A stretch of 64,000 nucleotides of DNA from Bacteroidota bacterium (lineage in GTDB: Bacteria; Bacteroidota; Bacteroidia; Cytophagales; Cyclobacteriaceae), in assembly GCA_018267135.1 (NCBI GenBank), contig JAFDZA010000011.1, positions 93,939 through 157,938 on the forward strand, written 5' to 3'. The notes beneath the pieces were generated by a model, which had not been told where the DNA came from, did not search any database, and saw only the letters and a program-made list of their open reading frames with translations. Shown here in pieces: positions 17,320 to 27,085 of this stretch. The translations under genes and the position numbers were made by a program. Each line of letters opens with the position of its first letter. The stretch's first letter is position 1.

Positions 17320-20300
17320 ATGATGAAAAAGTTTTTACTCATGTGCTTTTTATTCGGTTTTGCTTTCAGTGTCTGGGCGCAAGACCGGGTGGTAACGGGG
17401 AAAGTAACCTCCAAAGAAGACGGAGGAGCCTTACCTGGTGTAAATGTAACGCTGAAGGGAACGACCAACGGAACAGCAACCGATTCGGAAGGAACTTACA
17501 AACTTCCTGTAGGATCTGGCGGTACACTCGTATTCTCCTTTATTGGGTACGAATCTCAAGAAGTTGAGGTTGGAGATAGACAAGTTGTAGATGTGCAGTT
17601 ATTAAATGACATAAAACAACTTTCTGAAGTGGTAGTTACCGGTCTCGGTATTGCTAAAGAAAAAAAGGGGCTTGGTTACGCAGTGGCTACGGTTGGTTCT
17701 GATCTTGTAAACCAACGGGCCGAAGGTGATGTAATGAGGGTTCTTTCCGGAAAAGCAGCCGGGGTAGATATAACCCAGACTAGTGGTTTGGCCGGAAGTG
17801 GAACAAACATTAACATCCGTGGATTCTCTTCCATTACAGGAAGTACTCAACCTTTGTTTGTTATTGACGGAGTTGCCTTTGATGGAGGAACGAATTCGCA
17901 GGGTAGTTTTGTTTATGGCAGCCAAACCGGAAGTCGTTTTTTTGACATAGATCCTAACTCGATCGAATCGATAAGTATCTTGAAAGGATTGAATGCCACC
18001 GTACTCTACGGAGAAGCCGGACGAAACGGTGTTATTCTTATTACCACAAAAAATGGAGCTTCTGCTATGAAGAAAGGAAAGGCTCCTGTTACAGTTAACT
18101 TTAATAGTTCGGTAAATGCTGTAACGGTGGCACAATTTCCAGATTATCAAGATCATTGGGGAGGAGGATATAATCAGATTTCGGGTGTAGCTTATTATAG
18201 CAACTGGGGAGGGCCAACCGATGGGCACTTAATAAGTCACCCCTACGATCGTCCCGCACTTAATGTGGCATTTCCGCAATATGTAGGAGCTAAATATGCC
18301 TACAAGGCATACAATAGTGTTCCCCGTTTTTTTAATACCGGATATACACAAACTAACTCTATAAATATTTCAGGTGGAACAGAAAGAGCCAAACTGAATG
18401 CGAACGTTGGGTTTCAAAATACAAACGGCTTTGCCCCGGGTAATACTACCTCCAGAGTGAATTTTGGATTGGGAGGTTCTTTTGATATTTCTGATAAATT
18501 CAATTTTAGTGGAACATTTAACTTTGTTAGATCTAACGTGGTGCAGCCTCCTACCGCGGTAAGTTTTGGGAGTGGTGCTTCAAGTGGAGTATCATTGTTT
18601 GCCGATGTTTGGTACACACCCAGAACTGTTGATTTAATGGGTCTGCCATACATAAACCCCTTAGATAATTCTGCAGTTTATTACCGCCCAACAAACGATA
18701 TTACTAATCCCCGTTGGACGGCCACGAATTCAAGCAATGGTCAATTAACCTCAAGAACGTATGGCCAAATGGCGTTTAGGTACACACCGCTGAAAAATTT
18801 ATCATTTACTTATCGTTCCGGTTGGGATGTGTATTCTGAATCAGGTTCTTTTTATGTTAACAAGGGTAGCGGTGCTAATTTTAACCAAGGTGCCTATCGC
18901 AGCACCGTTTCTTTAAACTCAATTTTTGATCAATACTTGTTAGGTAATTACAAAACCAATTTTGGAGAAAATTTTGGGTTTAATGTGGATGCAGGTTTTA
19001 ACTTCCGCAATATTGAATACAGACAAACAGGGATGTTCAGCCAACAGCAATTGGTGTATGGATTAATTGACCACTCTAATTTTGTTACTCATCAGGATGT
19101 TGATGAAGCTGGAAATGACCTTGATTATATTAGAAAACAAGTTTCGTTAGGCGTGTTTACCCAAGCAGCACTTGATTATAAAAACATGGTGTTCTTGAAT
19201 TTGGGAGGCCGGTATGGATCGAGTAGCACCGTTGAACAAGCCAACCGCAATATCTTCTACCCCAGTGTGAGTACATCTATTATTTTGTCGGATGCTATTC
19301 CTTCTCTTTCAGGAAGTAAAGCACTAAGCTTTTTGAAAGTTCGTGCCGGGTATGCAACTAGCGCCCGCTTTCCGGATCCTTACTCAACACGCCAATCGCT
19401 AGGTAGTTCAACCAATACATTTGTTGGGCCTACGGGCAATGTTCTCAATATCAATTATACCAATGCACGCTTGGCAAATCCTAACTTAAGACCTGAGTTG
19501 TTAGGCGAACTTGAATTTGGTATTGAAGGTAAAGCCTTTGATAATCTGGTTACCTTTGATTTGACTGCGTTTGATAAAAGATCAACCAAACAGATATTGG
19601 ATAGACCACTTGACCCCTCCACGGGTTATTCTGTTTATCAAGTAAATGCCGGTTCGGTTTATAATAAAGGGATTGAAGCTAATATAGGCGTAAATGTAGT
19701 CCGCTCTTCAAACTGGAATTGGAAACTGGAAGCCATCTATAGCTTGTATCGCAACATGGTGTACAATATGCCTTCGTACGCTCAACAGATTGCATTATCA
19801 GGGTATACGAACTTAGGCAATTTTGCTATCAATAATCAGCCCATAAACACCATTCAGGGAATTGCCCGTATGAGAGACTCTCATGGAAACTTCTTGGTAG
19901 ATCAAAATATTGGTATATGGGATAAAAACTCTCAGATTTCAATTATCGGGAACCCTAACCCCAACTATAAACTTACCGGTGTTTCTACCCTATCTTATAA
20001 GAGTTTCACTTTCCGTATGCAGTGGAATTTTGTTCAAGGCGGACAGATCTATTCTACAACTTCTAATATTCTCTTAGCAAGAGGTGTAACAAAAGATACT
20101 GACTTCGATAGAACCCTACCCATTGTATTAAATGGCGTAAGCGATAAAGATGGAACACCTAACCGCGTGATGGTATCCGCATCGGATGCATACTTCAATG
20201 GCTTGTTGAATAACTCAGATGATACTAAAGTTTATGACGCAACAGTACTTCGCCTGAAAGAGATTTCGCTGAGCTATAATTTGCCACAGTCTATGCTGGC

Positions 20301-20496
20301 TAAAACAAAATATATTAAAGCAGCAGCTATTTCTATTACCGGCTCCAATTTGTGGTACCGCGGGCTTGGCCTTCCAAAATATACGCACGTAGATCCCGAA
20401 CAAAACAGTTTGGGTGTTGGTAACGGAAGAGGTTTTGAATACATGACTTCCCCGTCTGCTAAAACTTATGGTGTAAATGTCAACCTTACATTCTGA
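17320..20496 (+). CDS. SusC/RagA-type TonB-linked outer membrane transporter
   Basis: A 1058-residue TonB-dependent transporter. After a signal peptide (about 1-21) come a carboxypeptidase-D-like regulatory domain (about 23-98, VVTGKVTSKEDGGALPGVNV...), a TonB-box region (about 102-110, SEVVVTGLG), the plug (about 115-235, NIRGFSSITGSTQPLFVIDG) and a 22-strand barrel ending in a Phe (NVNLTF). The adjacent SusD makes the lid-and-barrel pair that takes up glycans or peptides. The second ATG of an ATGATG start is also possible. No one-component or two-component regulator and no hydrolase is adjacent, so the substrate cannot be inferred. Confidence 0.95.
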   Translation: MMKKFLLMCFLFGFAFSVWAQDRVVTGKVTSKEDGGALPGVNVTLKGTTNGTATDSEGTYKLPVGSGGTLVFSFIGYESQEVEVGDRQVVDVQLLNDIKQLSEVVVTGLGIAKEKKGLGYAVATVGSDLVNQRAEGDVMRVLSGKAAGVDITQTSGLAGSGTNINIRGFSSITGSTQPLFVIDGVAFDGGTNSQGSFVYGSQTGSRFFDIDPNSIESISILKGLNATVLYGEAGRNGVILITTKNGASAMKKGKAPVTVNFNSSVNAVTVAQFPDYQDHWGGGYNQISGVAYYSNWGGPTDGHLISHPYDRPALNVAFPQYVGAKYAYKAYNSVPRFFNTGYTQTNSINISGGTERAKLNANVGFQNTNGFAPGNTTSRVNFGLGGSFDISDKFNFSGTFNFVRSNVVQPPTAVSFGSGASSGVSLFADVWYTPRTVDLMGLPYINPLDNSAVYYRPTNDITNPRWTATNSSNGQLTSRTYGQMAFRYTPLKNLSFTYRSGWDVYSESGSFYVNKGSGANFNQGAYRSTVSLNSIFDQYLLGNYKTNFGENFGFNVDAGFNFRNIEYRQTGMFSQQQLVYGLIDHSNFVTHQDVDEAGNDLDYIRKQVSLGVFTQAALDYKNMVFLNLGGRYGSSSTVEQANRNIFYPSVSTSIILSDAIPSLSGSKALSFLKVRAGYATSARFPDPYSTRQSLGSSTNTFVGPTGNVLNINYTNARLANPNLRPELLGELEFGIEGKAFDNLVTFDLTAFDKRSTKQILDRPLDPSTGYSVYQVNAGSVYNKGIEANIGVNVVRSSNWNWKLEAIYSLYRNMVYNMPSYAQQIALSGYTNLGNFAINNQPINTIQGIARMRDSHGNFLVDQNIGIWDKNSQISIIGNPNPNYKLTGVSTLSYKSFTFRMQWNFVQGGQIYSTTSNILLARGVTKDTDFDRTLPIVLNGVSDKDGTPNRVMVSASDAYFNGLLNNSDDTKVYDATVLRLKEISLSYNLPQSMLAKTKYIKAAAISITGSNLWYRGLGLPKYTHVDPEQNSLGVGNGRGFEYMTSPSAKTYGVNVNLTF

Positions 20497-20516
20497 TAAT
20501 CTTAAAGTATTTGAAT

Positions 20517-22319
20517 ATGAAAAAAAGATTAATATATATTGCAATCAGCTGTGTGTTGGTTGTTACATCCTGCAATGACTTATCTAATAATTTACAAAAC
20601 CCCAATTTGCCGCTCATCACTCAGGGTAACCTGGATTTGGTGCTGAATAGCGTGCAGCTAAACTTCCAGAATTTCTACTGGGATATGTCGAACATTGGAA
20701 CAACACTAACCCGTCAGGAAATTTTGTATGGTCCACTATACAAAAATGCATACAATGCACAAAGTTATGACGGTGCCTGGGGCGATGCTTATCAGGGCGT
20801 GTTGGTTAATGCACAAACTGTTATTGCACTTGGAAAATCACAAAAAAAATATCAACACGTAGCGATCGCTCAGATTCTTCAAGCCTATACTCTAATGACG
20901 CTGGTTGATTTTTTTGGAGATGTGCCGTATTCAAAAGCCTTTGGAGGTGCTTCAAACACAACACCTACAGTTGATCCGGGCGCTCAGGTTTACGCAGTTG
21001 CAATGGCTTCCCTCGATTCGGCTGTAGTTAATTTAGGAAGAACGTCTGCCAGTTTGCCTGCCACAGATTTATACTATGGCGGTAGTGCAAGTAAATGGGT
21101 TGCCTTAGCGAATACGCTCATGTTCAAGAACTACATGAATTTAGCTCAGGCACCTGGGGCAAATAAGGCCTCCATAGCAACATCCATAAAAGGAATTTTG
21201 GCTTCTCCGGGAGGTGTTATTGATAATTCAGCTGGAGGAGGAACAGATTTTCAATTTTCTTATGGTACATCCTACACCAATCCTAATTCGCGTCACCCCA
21301 AATACAATAATAACTACAACTCATCAGGGGCTTCCGATTTTATAGGCAATTGGTTTATGTATGTAGCTGTTGCCGAAAAAACCATTATTAACGGATCTAC
21401 TGTAGATGATCCACGCAGGAGGTTTTATTTCTACCGTCAAAATGGAAATACAGTTGGAAGTATTGATGTTACGGCATTGCCTTGTGCTACCCAAACGGCT
21501 CCGGCTTGGTACTCGAGTTATACTTATTGGTATGCCGGCAGCAGTGGAATGCCATTTTGCCAACTAGGAAATTTAGGATTGCCCATAGCAACCGGTTATT
21601 GGGGGCGCGATCATGGAGATAACTCGGGTATTCCTCCTGATGGTCAAGCTAGAACAACGTATGGCGTTTATCCGGCCGGAGGCCTATTTGATGATAGCCA
21701 ATATGTTCCAATTTCAGGAGCTACCTCAATAAATTTGGGCGGTAAAGGGCAAGGGATTGCCCCTATTTGGTTGGCTTCTTACACTGAATTTTTAAAAGCC
21801 GAAGCGGCTATGACATTGGGTGTTGACTTAAGTGTAAGCCAAAGCTCAGGGATAGATGCCCCCTCTGCTTTCCTTGCAGGGGTAACAAATTCTGTAGAAA
21901 AGGTAGTGGCTTTCGGGCCTGTGGCAGGAGTAACAATACCAGCAGCACGGATAACGACACTTAATGCAGCCGCTGGAACGGTCGGAGCCAAAGCCACTTA
22001 TTATAACTGGGTAACAAATTGGTTTGCAACTGCTCCGGCAGCGGCCACTGGTACCCCCGGATGTAAATTAGATGTATCCAGCAGAGAATTTTATATCGCT
22101 ACATACGGAAACGGTATTGAAGCGTATAACCTGTATCGCAGAACTGGATATCCCTCAGGTATGCAGTTTTTGTTAGCACATGATAACACAGATGCTGCTG
22201 ACCCCTACATTAGAAGTGCATACTACCCGGCTGTAGCTGTTAACCGAAACTCTGCTATAACACAAAAGAGTGGAGTTGATGCAAAAGTATTTTGGGATCC
22301 AGGTCTGCCATTATTCTAA
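20517..22319 (+). CDS. SusD/RagB-like outer membrane lipoprotein
   Basis: A 600-residue SusD-like lipoprotein (SusD-like_2 type). I use the ATG at 20517; a TTG two codons earlier is in frame. The lipobox VTSC places Cys at about residue 19. Family features are the early GNLDLVLNSVQ, tetratricopeptide-like helices with ILQAYTLMTLVDFFGDVPYSKAF (about 115-137, given here as the hallmark DFFGDVPYS) and the C-terminal REFYIATYGNGIEAYNLYRRTGYP. It closes the SusC barrel from outside and binds the ligand. It starts 20 bases after susC and is followed by a lipoprotein gene. Confidence 0.93.
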   Translation: MKKRLIYIAISCVLVVTSCNDLSNNLQNPNLPLITQGNLDLVLNSVQLNFQNFYWDMSNIGTTLTRQEILYGPLYKNAYNAQSYDGAWGDAYQGVLVNAQTVIALGKSQKKYQHVAIAQILQAYTLMTLVDFFGDVPYSKAFGGASNTTPTVDPGAQVYAVAMASLDSAVVNLGRTSASLPATDLYYGGSASKWVALANTLMFKNYMNLAQAPGANKASIATSIKGILASPGGVIDNSAGGGTDFQFSYGTSYTNPNSRHPKYNNNYNSSGASDFIGNWFMYVAVAEKTIINGSTVDDPRRRFYFYRQNGNTVGSIDVTALPCATQTAPAWYSSYTYWYAGSSGMPFCQLGNLGLPIATGYWGRDHGDNSGIPPDGQARTTYGVYPAGGLFDDSQYVPISGATSINLGGKGQGIAPIWLASYTEFLKAEAAMTLGVDLSVSQSSGIDAPSAFLAGVTNSVEKVVAFGPVAGVTIPAARITTLNAAAGTVGAKATYYNWVTNWFATAPAAATGTPGCKLDVSSREFYIATYGNGIEAYNLYRRTGYPSGMQFLLAHDNTDAADPYIRSAYYPAVAVNRNSAITQKSGVDAKVFWDPGLPLF

Positions 22320-22337
22320 CTCAATAATTTCGATACT

Positions 22338-23183
22338 ATGAAAAATACAATGAAAATTTTACTACTGTTTTGCGGGATACTATTATTTTTTTCCTGCGAA
22401 AAACCGTATGGTGTTTTTGATCAGACAAAGGTTATGGGGGTCTATCCTTATATAAAAGGAACTCCCACCAGCACCTTGTTCTATTACAATCAGCCTACAT
22501 CATCTTATTCGGGTGCTATGGCACTAAGTGGGCCAGAACCTGCCAAACAGCTGGATGTATATGTTGTTACAGGTACGGTAGAAACCCATGTAAAAACAAT
22601 ACCACTACCCAGTAGTACGTATACGGTTACACTTCAGGATGTAGCCACAGCAATGAACCAGCCTATTTCTAGCTTTACCCCTGGCAATCAGATAAAGTTG
22701 AGAAATAGATTAACTTCGGCAAGCGGTCAAATGTGGTCAAAGGATAACACAGAAACGTCCAGCGGTGGGTTATTATCAGGTACTGTTTATCAAAATCTAT
22801 ATCAAGATCTGGTAGTTTTTGTTACCTGCCCGTTTGTGGCAGATGATGCAGTAGGTACTTACCATGTTATACAAGATGACTGGGCTGACTATAGCGTGGG
22901 AAATACACTTACAGTTTCCAAGGTTGACGCTAATAATATTATTATTAACGAATACCCTGCAACGTATGGCAACAATCACCATGGTTTGGTCATTACAGTT
23001 GATCCTAACTCGGGCATTGCTACGGTTACGAAACAATTTAGCGGTGGCTACGTAGCTAATGATAAAGAATACACTGACGGAGCCGGTTATGTGTTTTCTT
23101 GTGTAGGATACATTAAGCTGGTTTTAAATTTTACCTATAATGGTGGTGCCTATAATGGAAATACTTTAATTATTTCTAAATAG
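22338..23183 (+). CDS. Lipoprotein of the SusC/SusD operon
   Basis: A 281-residue protein with a lipobox (LFFSC, Cys about 20). The mature part is rich in beta strands, with aromatic residues and a C-terminal domain (about 170-281) that has a YHVIQDDWADY start. I do not recognise a defined family; its place as third gene behind SusD suggests a surface ligand-binding lipoprotein. It begins 18 bases after susD and ends in a strong bidirectional terminator. The function is inferred from context only. Confidence 0.75.
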   Translation: MKNTMKILLLFCGILLFFSCEKPYGVFDQTKVMGVYPYIKGTPTSTLFYYNQPTSSYSGAMALSGPEPAKQLDVYVVTGTVETHVKTIPLPSSTYTVTLQDVATAMNQPISSFTPGNQIKLRNRLTSASGQMWSKDNTETSSGGLLSGTVYQNLYQDLVVFVTCPFVADDAVGTYHVIQDDWADYSVGNTLTVSKVDANNIIINEYPATYGNNHHGLVITVDPNSGIATVTKQFSGGYVANDKEYTDGAGYVFSCVGYIKLVLNFTYNGGAYNGNTLIISK

Positions 23184-23199
23184 GGAGTTATTTTATGAA

Positions 23200-23233
23200 A
23201 AAAAGGCGGCCTCAATAGAGCCGCCTTTTTTTT
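23200..23233. terminator. Bidirectional terminator between the SusCD operon and hutD
   Basis: GGCGGC (23205-23210) pairs with GCCGCC (23220-23225) around a 9-base loop. It is flanked by a run of A before and eight T after, so it can terminate transcription in both directions between convergent genes. Confidence 0.9.
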
Positions 23234-23301
23234 ATACCTCGTATCCACCCAACAAATTAGAACTCTGATTATACCTCTGTAGAAGTTGGATCGGGGTCTG
23301 A

Positions 23302-23883
23302 TTAAGGTTTTAGATTAATTCGGATAAGTATCAGGATGGAATCTTTTGCCAAGAGAAGAGAAGGAGGAGGAAGGCCATCCTTTTCCCATAAGAAAAAATC
23401 ATATTTCTGCAGAGGGGGAGTGGCTGCGTCAGACGATTGGAGGGTAACACCACCTTCCCGGATATACCCGGCAATAAAATCGTCAGTCTGATTTAAAGAG
23501 ACCAGGCTGGCTGGCTGTTTCAAAATGGAAATAACCGCAGAGACTTTATCGGATACCATCACATTCAAGTCAACTGCTTTGCCTTTTGAAGCGGTGTTCC
23601 ATTCTCCTTTGAAACTATCAGTGTCAAAAGGTTGCATGGATTTGTTGTGCTGCCCGGCATGAGTAAGTGTAAGATTACCTTTTAAAACCATGAGGATTCG
23701 GTTATAGCCCGGCAGTTTTGTAAAAACAGATTCTTCCGATTCGATGGTGGCCGTGCTGATCCGGAAAATAAAATCTCGCCCGGAATAAGTAGCCGAGTAT
23801 GGATAAATACAGAGTTGCGTGGTCGTGCCTCCACTCCAGCGGGTGGTGTTTTGTTTATGCGCAGGTGTGAGGAGGAGAGCCAT
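23302..23883 (-). CDS. HutD/Ves family protein
   Basis: A 193-residue cupin-fold protein of the HutD/Ves family. The recognisable N-terminal signature is NTTRWSGGTTTQLCIYP (about 12-28), then FIFRISTATIESEESVFTKLPGYNRIL (given here in part: FRISTATIE, FTKLPGYNR). HutD is often linked with histidine utilisation and may sense formylaminoglutamate or urocanate. The only other hut gene in the window is hutI, 18 kb away, so any link is genomic and not operonic. It converges with the SusCD operon. Confidence 0.85.
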   Translation of the reverse strand: MALLLTPAHKQNTTRWSGGTTTQLCIYPYSATYSGRDFIFRISTATIESEESVFTKLPGYNRILMVLKGNLTLTHAGQHNKSMQPFDTDSFKGEWNTASKGKAVDLNVMVSDKVSAVISILKQPASLVSLNQTDDFIAGYIREGGVTLQSSDAATPPLQKYDFFLWEKDGLPPPSLLLAKDSILILIRINLKP

Positions 23884-24112
23884 ATTATTCTAGAGAAATT
23901 TTTTAAAAATAGGATGCATGAGGTGGTCTTCTCCCGGTTCTTACTAAAGACCTAGATCAACAATCATGGATGTTGTTTCAGGCAACAAGGTATAAGCTAT
24001 GAAATAAAAATGCAATGAATTAAAACCATTACAAATTGTTTTTAGATACTCCATTTTGGAGCCCTGAAATAGATATTGTGCAACTGCACTTTCTTTCAGT
24101 AAAAATGGTAAG

Positions 24113-24184
24113 TAGCCCCGGCAGGAATCGAACCTGCATCTTCAGAATCGGAATCTGAAATACTATCCATTGTACTACGGAGCC
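24113..24184 (-). tRNA. tRNA-Arg, anticodon CCG
   Basis: A complete 72-base cloverleaf on the minus strand. The acceptor stem has seven pairs including two G-U (24178-24184 with 24114-24120). The D-stem is GTAC/GTAT, the anticodon stem TCAGA/TCTGA with loop TTCCGAT (anticodon CCG, reading CGG), and the T-stem GCAGG/CCTGC around TTCGATT. The discriminator base is A and CCA is not encoded. It stands alone between hutD and the DUF2007 gene. Confidence 0.95.
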
Positions 24185-24304
24185 GGATCGGGCTTTAGAA
24201 ATGCCCTTTTCTGTTAACTTCGATGCAAAAATAAAATAAAGAGTGTCACATCCCTAAAAAATATTTATGTCTGTTTCCCTGCTCCACCCTTCTTTTTATA
24301 AAAT

Positions 24305-24532
24305 ATGAGCCGTTCGGAAGAAAAAATTATTGTTTATCAATCGTATGATACGGCCGTGGAGGCCAACCTGGCTAAAACCAAACTGGATGCCCACGGCATT
24401 CCTTGTTTTTTAACAGACGAAAGTTTTACGGGTGTCTATCCTATCCGAAACAACGTATTTCCCGGTGTGCGTCTGCACATTTTCGAGCAAGACATGAATC
24501 AGGCAGCCGATATCCTTCGACCCGAAGAATGA
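24305..24532 (+). CDS. DUF2007 family small protein
   Basis: A 75-residue cytosolic protein of the DUF2007 (putative signal transducing) family. It begins KIIVYQSYDTAVEANLAKTK and ends with the typical FPGVRLHIFEQDMNQAADIL region. These small ferredoxin-like folds are found widely in Bacteroidota with no proven function. It converges with the OmpA-type gene, with a 16-base gap. The ATG at 24305 is the only sensible start. Confidence 0.8.
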   Translation: MSRSEEKIIVYQSYDTAVEANLAKTKLDAHGIPCFLTDESFTGVYPIRNNVFPGVRLHIFEQDMNQAADILRPEE

Positions 24533-24548
24533 CTAAAATCAATTTTGT

Positions 24549-26315
24549 TTATTGTATTTTCAAAACCGTAAACTCCACTCGCCTGTTGTTGGCTCGGCCT
24601 TCTTCCGTATCGTTGGTGTCTATGGGTTTGGCTTTGCCGTAGCCATGAGCCTGCAACCGTCCGCTTTCAATGCCCTGCCCAGCCAGATAATCTACTACCG
24701 ACTGAGAACGGCCTTGCGACAAGGTAAGGTTGTACGAATCAGACCCTTTGCCATCGGTGTGGCCGGCTATCTCAACAGATACTTTAGGATTTTGTTTTAA
24801 AAACTCTACCACTTTGTTTAACTCAATAAATGATTCCGGCTTTAATGTTGTTTTATCGAAATCAAAATAAATATTTTTTAACCGCACGGTAATTCCCACT
24901 TCTATTTCGGTCATGTAAATGTCTTTTTTTAATGGGATTAAATTTTCGTTTATTACCTGCACGCTATCTGCGGCATTGAGGTAGCCTTCGGCCGAAACAT
25001 TATACACGTACCAACCCAAGCCCGGAATATTCTGAGAATAACTTCCCCCTTCAGCAGAAGGCATGAGTGGGGCGGGGTCTTCTTTGGAGAAGATTTTTAT
25101 TTTGGAAGTCGGAATTTTAAAATTTGTTTTTTTGTCTATTATATCGCCCGCCAGCATCAGTTGTTTGGCAATGGGGATTAAAAAAATTTCTATTCTCAAC
25201 GTAGTGTCGCGCACCAGCTTGGGTACAGTAAAATCATTCGTGGCGGAGATAAACCCGGTGGCGGTGGTAGCAATGGAAAAGCCATCTACTTCTGGAAGTT
25301 TGCTATCGAACCTTCCTCCGGCTGCCGATTTGAAAGAAAAGGGCTGCTTCTGATTTTTGTATTTTATTTCTACCGAAGCACCATTAATCGGCTGCTTGGT
25401 TTTTTGGTTATACACGGTGCCTGCCAGAAGAACATTTACATTGCGAGGTTTCAAAATCAACAAATCAAAATTTCCACCATCTACGGCCGCTCCGGATCGT
25501 GCAGTAAAAATATTCCCTTTGGCATCAATCGAAAAATAAGCATCATCGGCAGAGGTGTTAATCGCCCGCCCCAGATTGGCCGGTTCGCTCCAGTTTTCCC
25601 ACGTTTCGTCTAGCCGTGTGCACCGGTAAACATCGATGCCCCCCACCCGGTCTTTGTTGTAGCGGTTCGATGCAAAGAAGAGTGTTTTTTGGTCGGGGCC
25701 GATAAACGGTGCAAAATCATCTGCAGCCGAGCTGATTTTTAATTTAGCTGGTTTAGAAAATCGGCCATCTTGCTGCAGAGAACTTATGTAGAGATCGCTG
25801 GAGCGGTCGTTGGGTTTCTCCGAAAAATAAATAACCATATAGCGCCCATCAGCCGAGAGCGAAGCTCCGTAAAAAAGTCCTTTATTCATTTTGTCGAAAT
25901 CGGTTACAGGCAAGTCGCTCCAACTGCCCGAAGGGCTAACCAATGAAAACCCGATTGAATTTTTTGAACGCCCCCCCCGAATGAACAACGACCCATCGGG
26001 CATAAAATTAAAAACCTGGTTAAACCGGTTTTGATTGAAAGGCGCACTCAGGTGCTTGCCTTTGCTCCAGTTGCCTTTGTCGTCCAGTGTGGAAACCCAA
26101 ATATCCTGGCTGTTTTCTTTGCCATACGTATTTTCAGGATGGTTGCTTACAAAATAGTAAAGCTTTTTACCATCGGGCGAAATCACCGGAGATACTTCAT
26201 TGTATCGGTCATTTACGGCATCGCTCAGTTTTACGAGTTCATAGCGCGGGCTTATTTCCTGGGCTGCGCTAATCAGACACACACCTAAAAAAACAGCAAT
26301 GAAAAATACCTTCAT
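24549..26315 (-). CDS. OmpA-family protein with PD40 propeller and carboxypeptidase-like domains
   Basis: A 588-residue envelope protein. I place the start at 26315, where the signal peptide begins (MKVFFIAVFLG...ISAAQ); upstream in-frame codons run into the neighbouring gene. PD40-type WD repeats occupy about residues 30-275 (SPDGKKLYYF, DGRYMVIYFSE, DQKTLFFASNRY), followed by a carboxypeptidase-D-like regulatory segment (about 295-370) and a C-terminal OmpA peptidoglycan-binding domain (about 470-588, with IAGHTDGKGSDSYN and NNRRVEF). It probably links the outer membrane to peptidoglycan. Similar proteins occur with gliding/type IX secretion components, but no such genes are here. Confidence 0.9.
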   Translation of the reverse strand: MKVFFIAVFLGVCLISAAQEISPRYELVKLSDAVNDRYNEVSPVISPDGKKLYYFVSNHPENTYGKENSQDIWVSTLDDKGNWSKGKHLSAPFNQNRFNQVFNFMPDGSLFIRGGRSKNSIGFSLVSPSGSWSDLPVTDFDKMNKGLFYGASLSADGRYMVIYFSEKPNDRSSDLYISSLQQDGRFSKPAKLKISSAADDFAPFIGPDQKTLFFASNRYNKDRVGGIDVYRCTRLDETWENWSEPANLGRAINTSADDAYFSIDAKGNIFTARSGAAVDGGNFDLLILKPRNVNVLLAGTVYNQKTKQPINGASVEIKYKNQKQPFSFKSAAGGRFDSKLPEVDGFSIATTATGFISATNDFTVPKLVRDTTLRIEIFLIPIAKQLMLAGDIIDKKTNFKIPTSKIKIFSKEDPAPLMPSAEGGSYSQNIPGLGWYVYNVSAEGYLNAADSVQVINENLIPLKKDIYMTEIEVGITVRLKNIYFDFDKTTLKPESFIELNKVVEFLKQNPKVSVEIAGHTDGKGSDSYNLTLSQGRSQSVVDYLAGQGIESGRLQAHGYGKAKPIDTNDTEEGRANNRRVEFTVLKIQ

Positions 26316-26391
26316 GTTTTTGTATTTAAAGATCGAAGAATCTAGCCTAGTTGAGTTAAGAGACAAAGTTGCCAAAAGATTTACCATCCTC

Positions 26392-27033
26392 CTATTGCCG
26401 GCTTTTGGCTTCACTTGTTCCGGTTACCAGCACATACTCTTTCTCTACCCGGTAGCTCATGGCCACCTCTTGTATCGCTCTTCCATTTACAATGTGTCCC
26501 GTCAGGGCTCCTTTATCACTCAACGAAAAAGATTCGATGATCAGGTGCTGAGAAAAAAACAGGCTGCCCCGTCCGTGCACTTTAAATAAGGCTTCTTTGG
26601 CACACCAATAAATGCACAATTTTGTAACATCTTTTCCGGCATCGAGTAGTTCGGAGGAGGATAATATACGTGGAGCAATGGCCAGCAACTTTTCGCGGGG
26701 TTGCTCAATATCAATCCCCACAACACGGGTTTTATCTATTTGGGCGGCCACATAGGGAAACGAATGTGAAAGTGAAATGGAATGAGGGTATTTTTCGAGA
26801 AAGGGTTTTCCAAACGCATCTTTGCAAATACCAAAATAGCGAAGCCCTACATGGTTGCACAAGGCCATGATAGCGTGCCTCCCGGCCAGCCACTCCAGTC
26901 TTTTTTTTTCATTGGTAATCTCAGGCGGAGGCAGGCCAATTATATCGCTGGTTAGTTGTGCTTCGGTCTCTTCTATGCGCCAGAGGGCCCAGCCACTTTG
27001 AAATCCGTCTTTAAAAAAAAAATTCAGAGGCAT
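26392..27033 (-). CDS. 4'-phosphopantetheinyl transferase (Sfp-like)
   Basis: A 213-residue transferase that loads the phosphopantetheine arm onto acyl or peptidyl carrier proteins from CoA. The two hallmark motifs are present: VVGIDIE (Asp about 108) and WCAKEALFKV (Trp 143, Lys 146, Glu 147). The upstream SISLSHSFPYVA is also typical. The protein lies 76 bases upstream of the OmpA-type gene on the same strand. No carrier protein is nearby, so it may be the general holo-ACP synthase of this organism. Confidence 0.92.
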   Translation of the reverse strand: MPLNFFFKDGFQSGWALWRIEETEAQLTSDIIGLPPPEITNEKKRLEWLAGRHAIMALCNHVGLRYFGICKDAFGKPFLEKYPHSISLSHSFPYVAAQIDKTRVVGIDIEQPREKLLAIAPRILSSSELLDAGKDVTKLCIYWCAKEALFKVHGRGSLFFSQHLIIESFSLSDKGALTGHIVNGRAIQEVAMSYRVEKEYVLVTGTSEAKSRQ

Positions 27034-27085
27034 TGAAAATCATTCTTTAACCTTCAATTTTGTTAAAATATTTTACTCTAAAAAA

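Noticed and set aside
23884..24112. Small gene or RNA between hutD and tRNA-Arg
   Set aside because: Only short AT-rich frames and a weak TTGTT/AACAA hairpin are present.
24113..24184. Integration site of a mobile element at tRNA-Arg
   Set aside because: I see no integrase, no direct repeat of the tRNA end and no change of gene character on either side.
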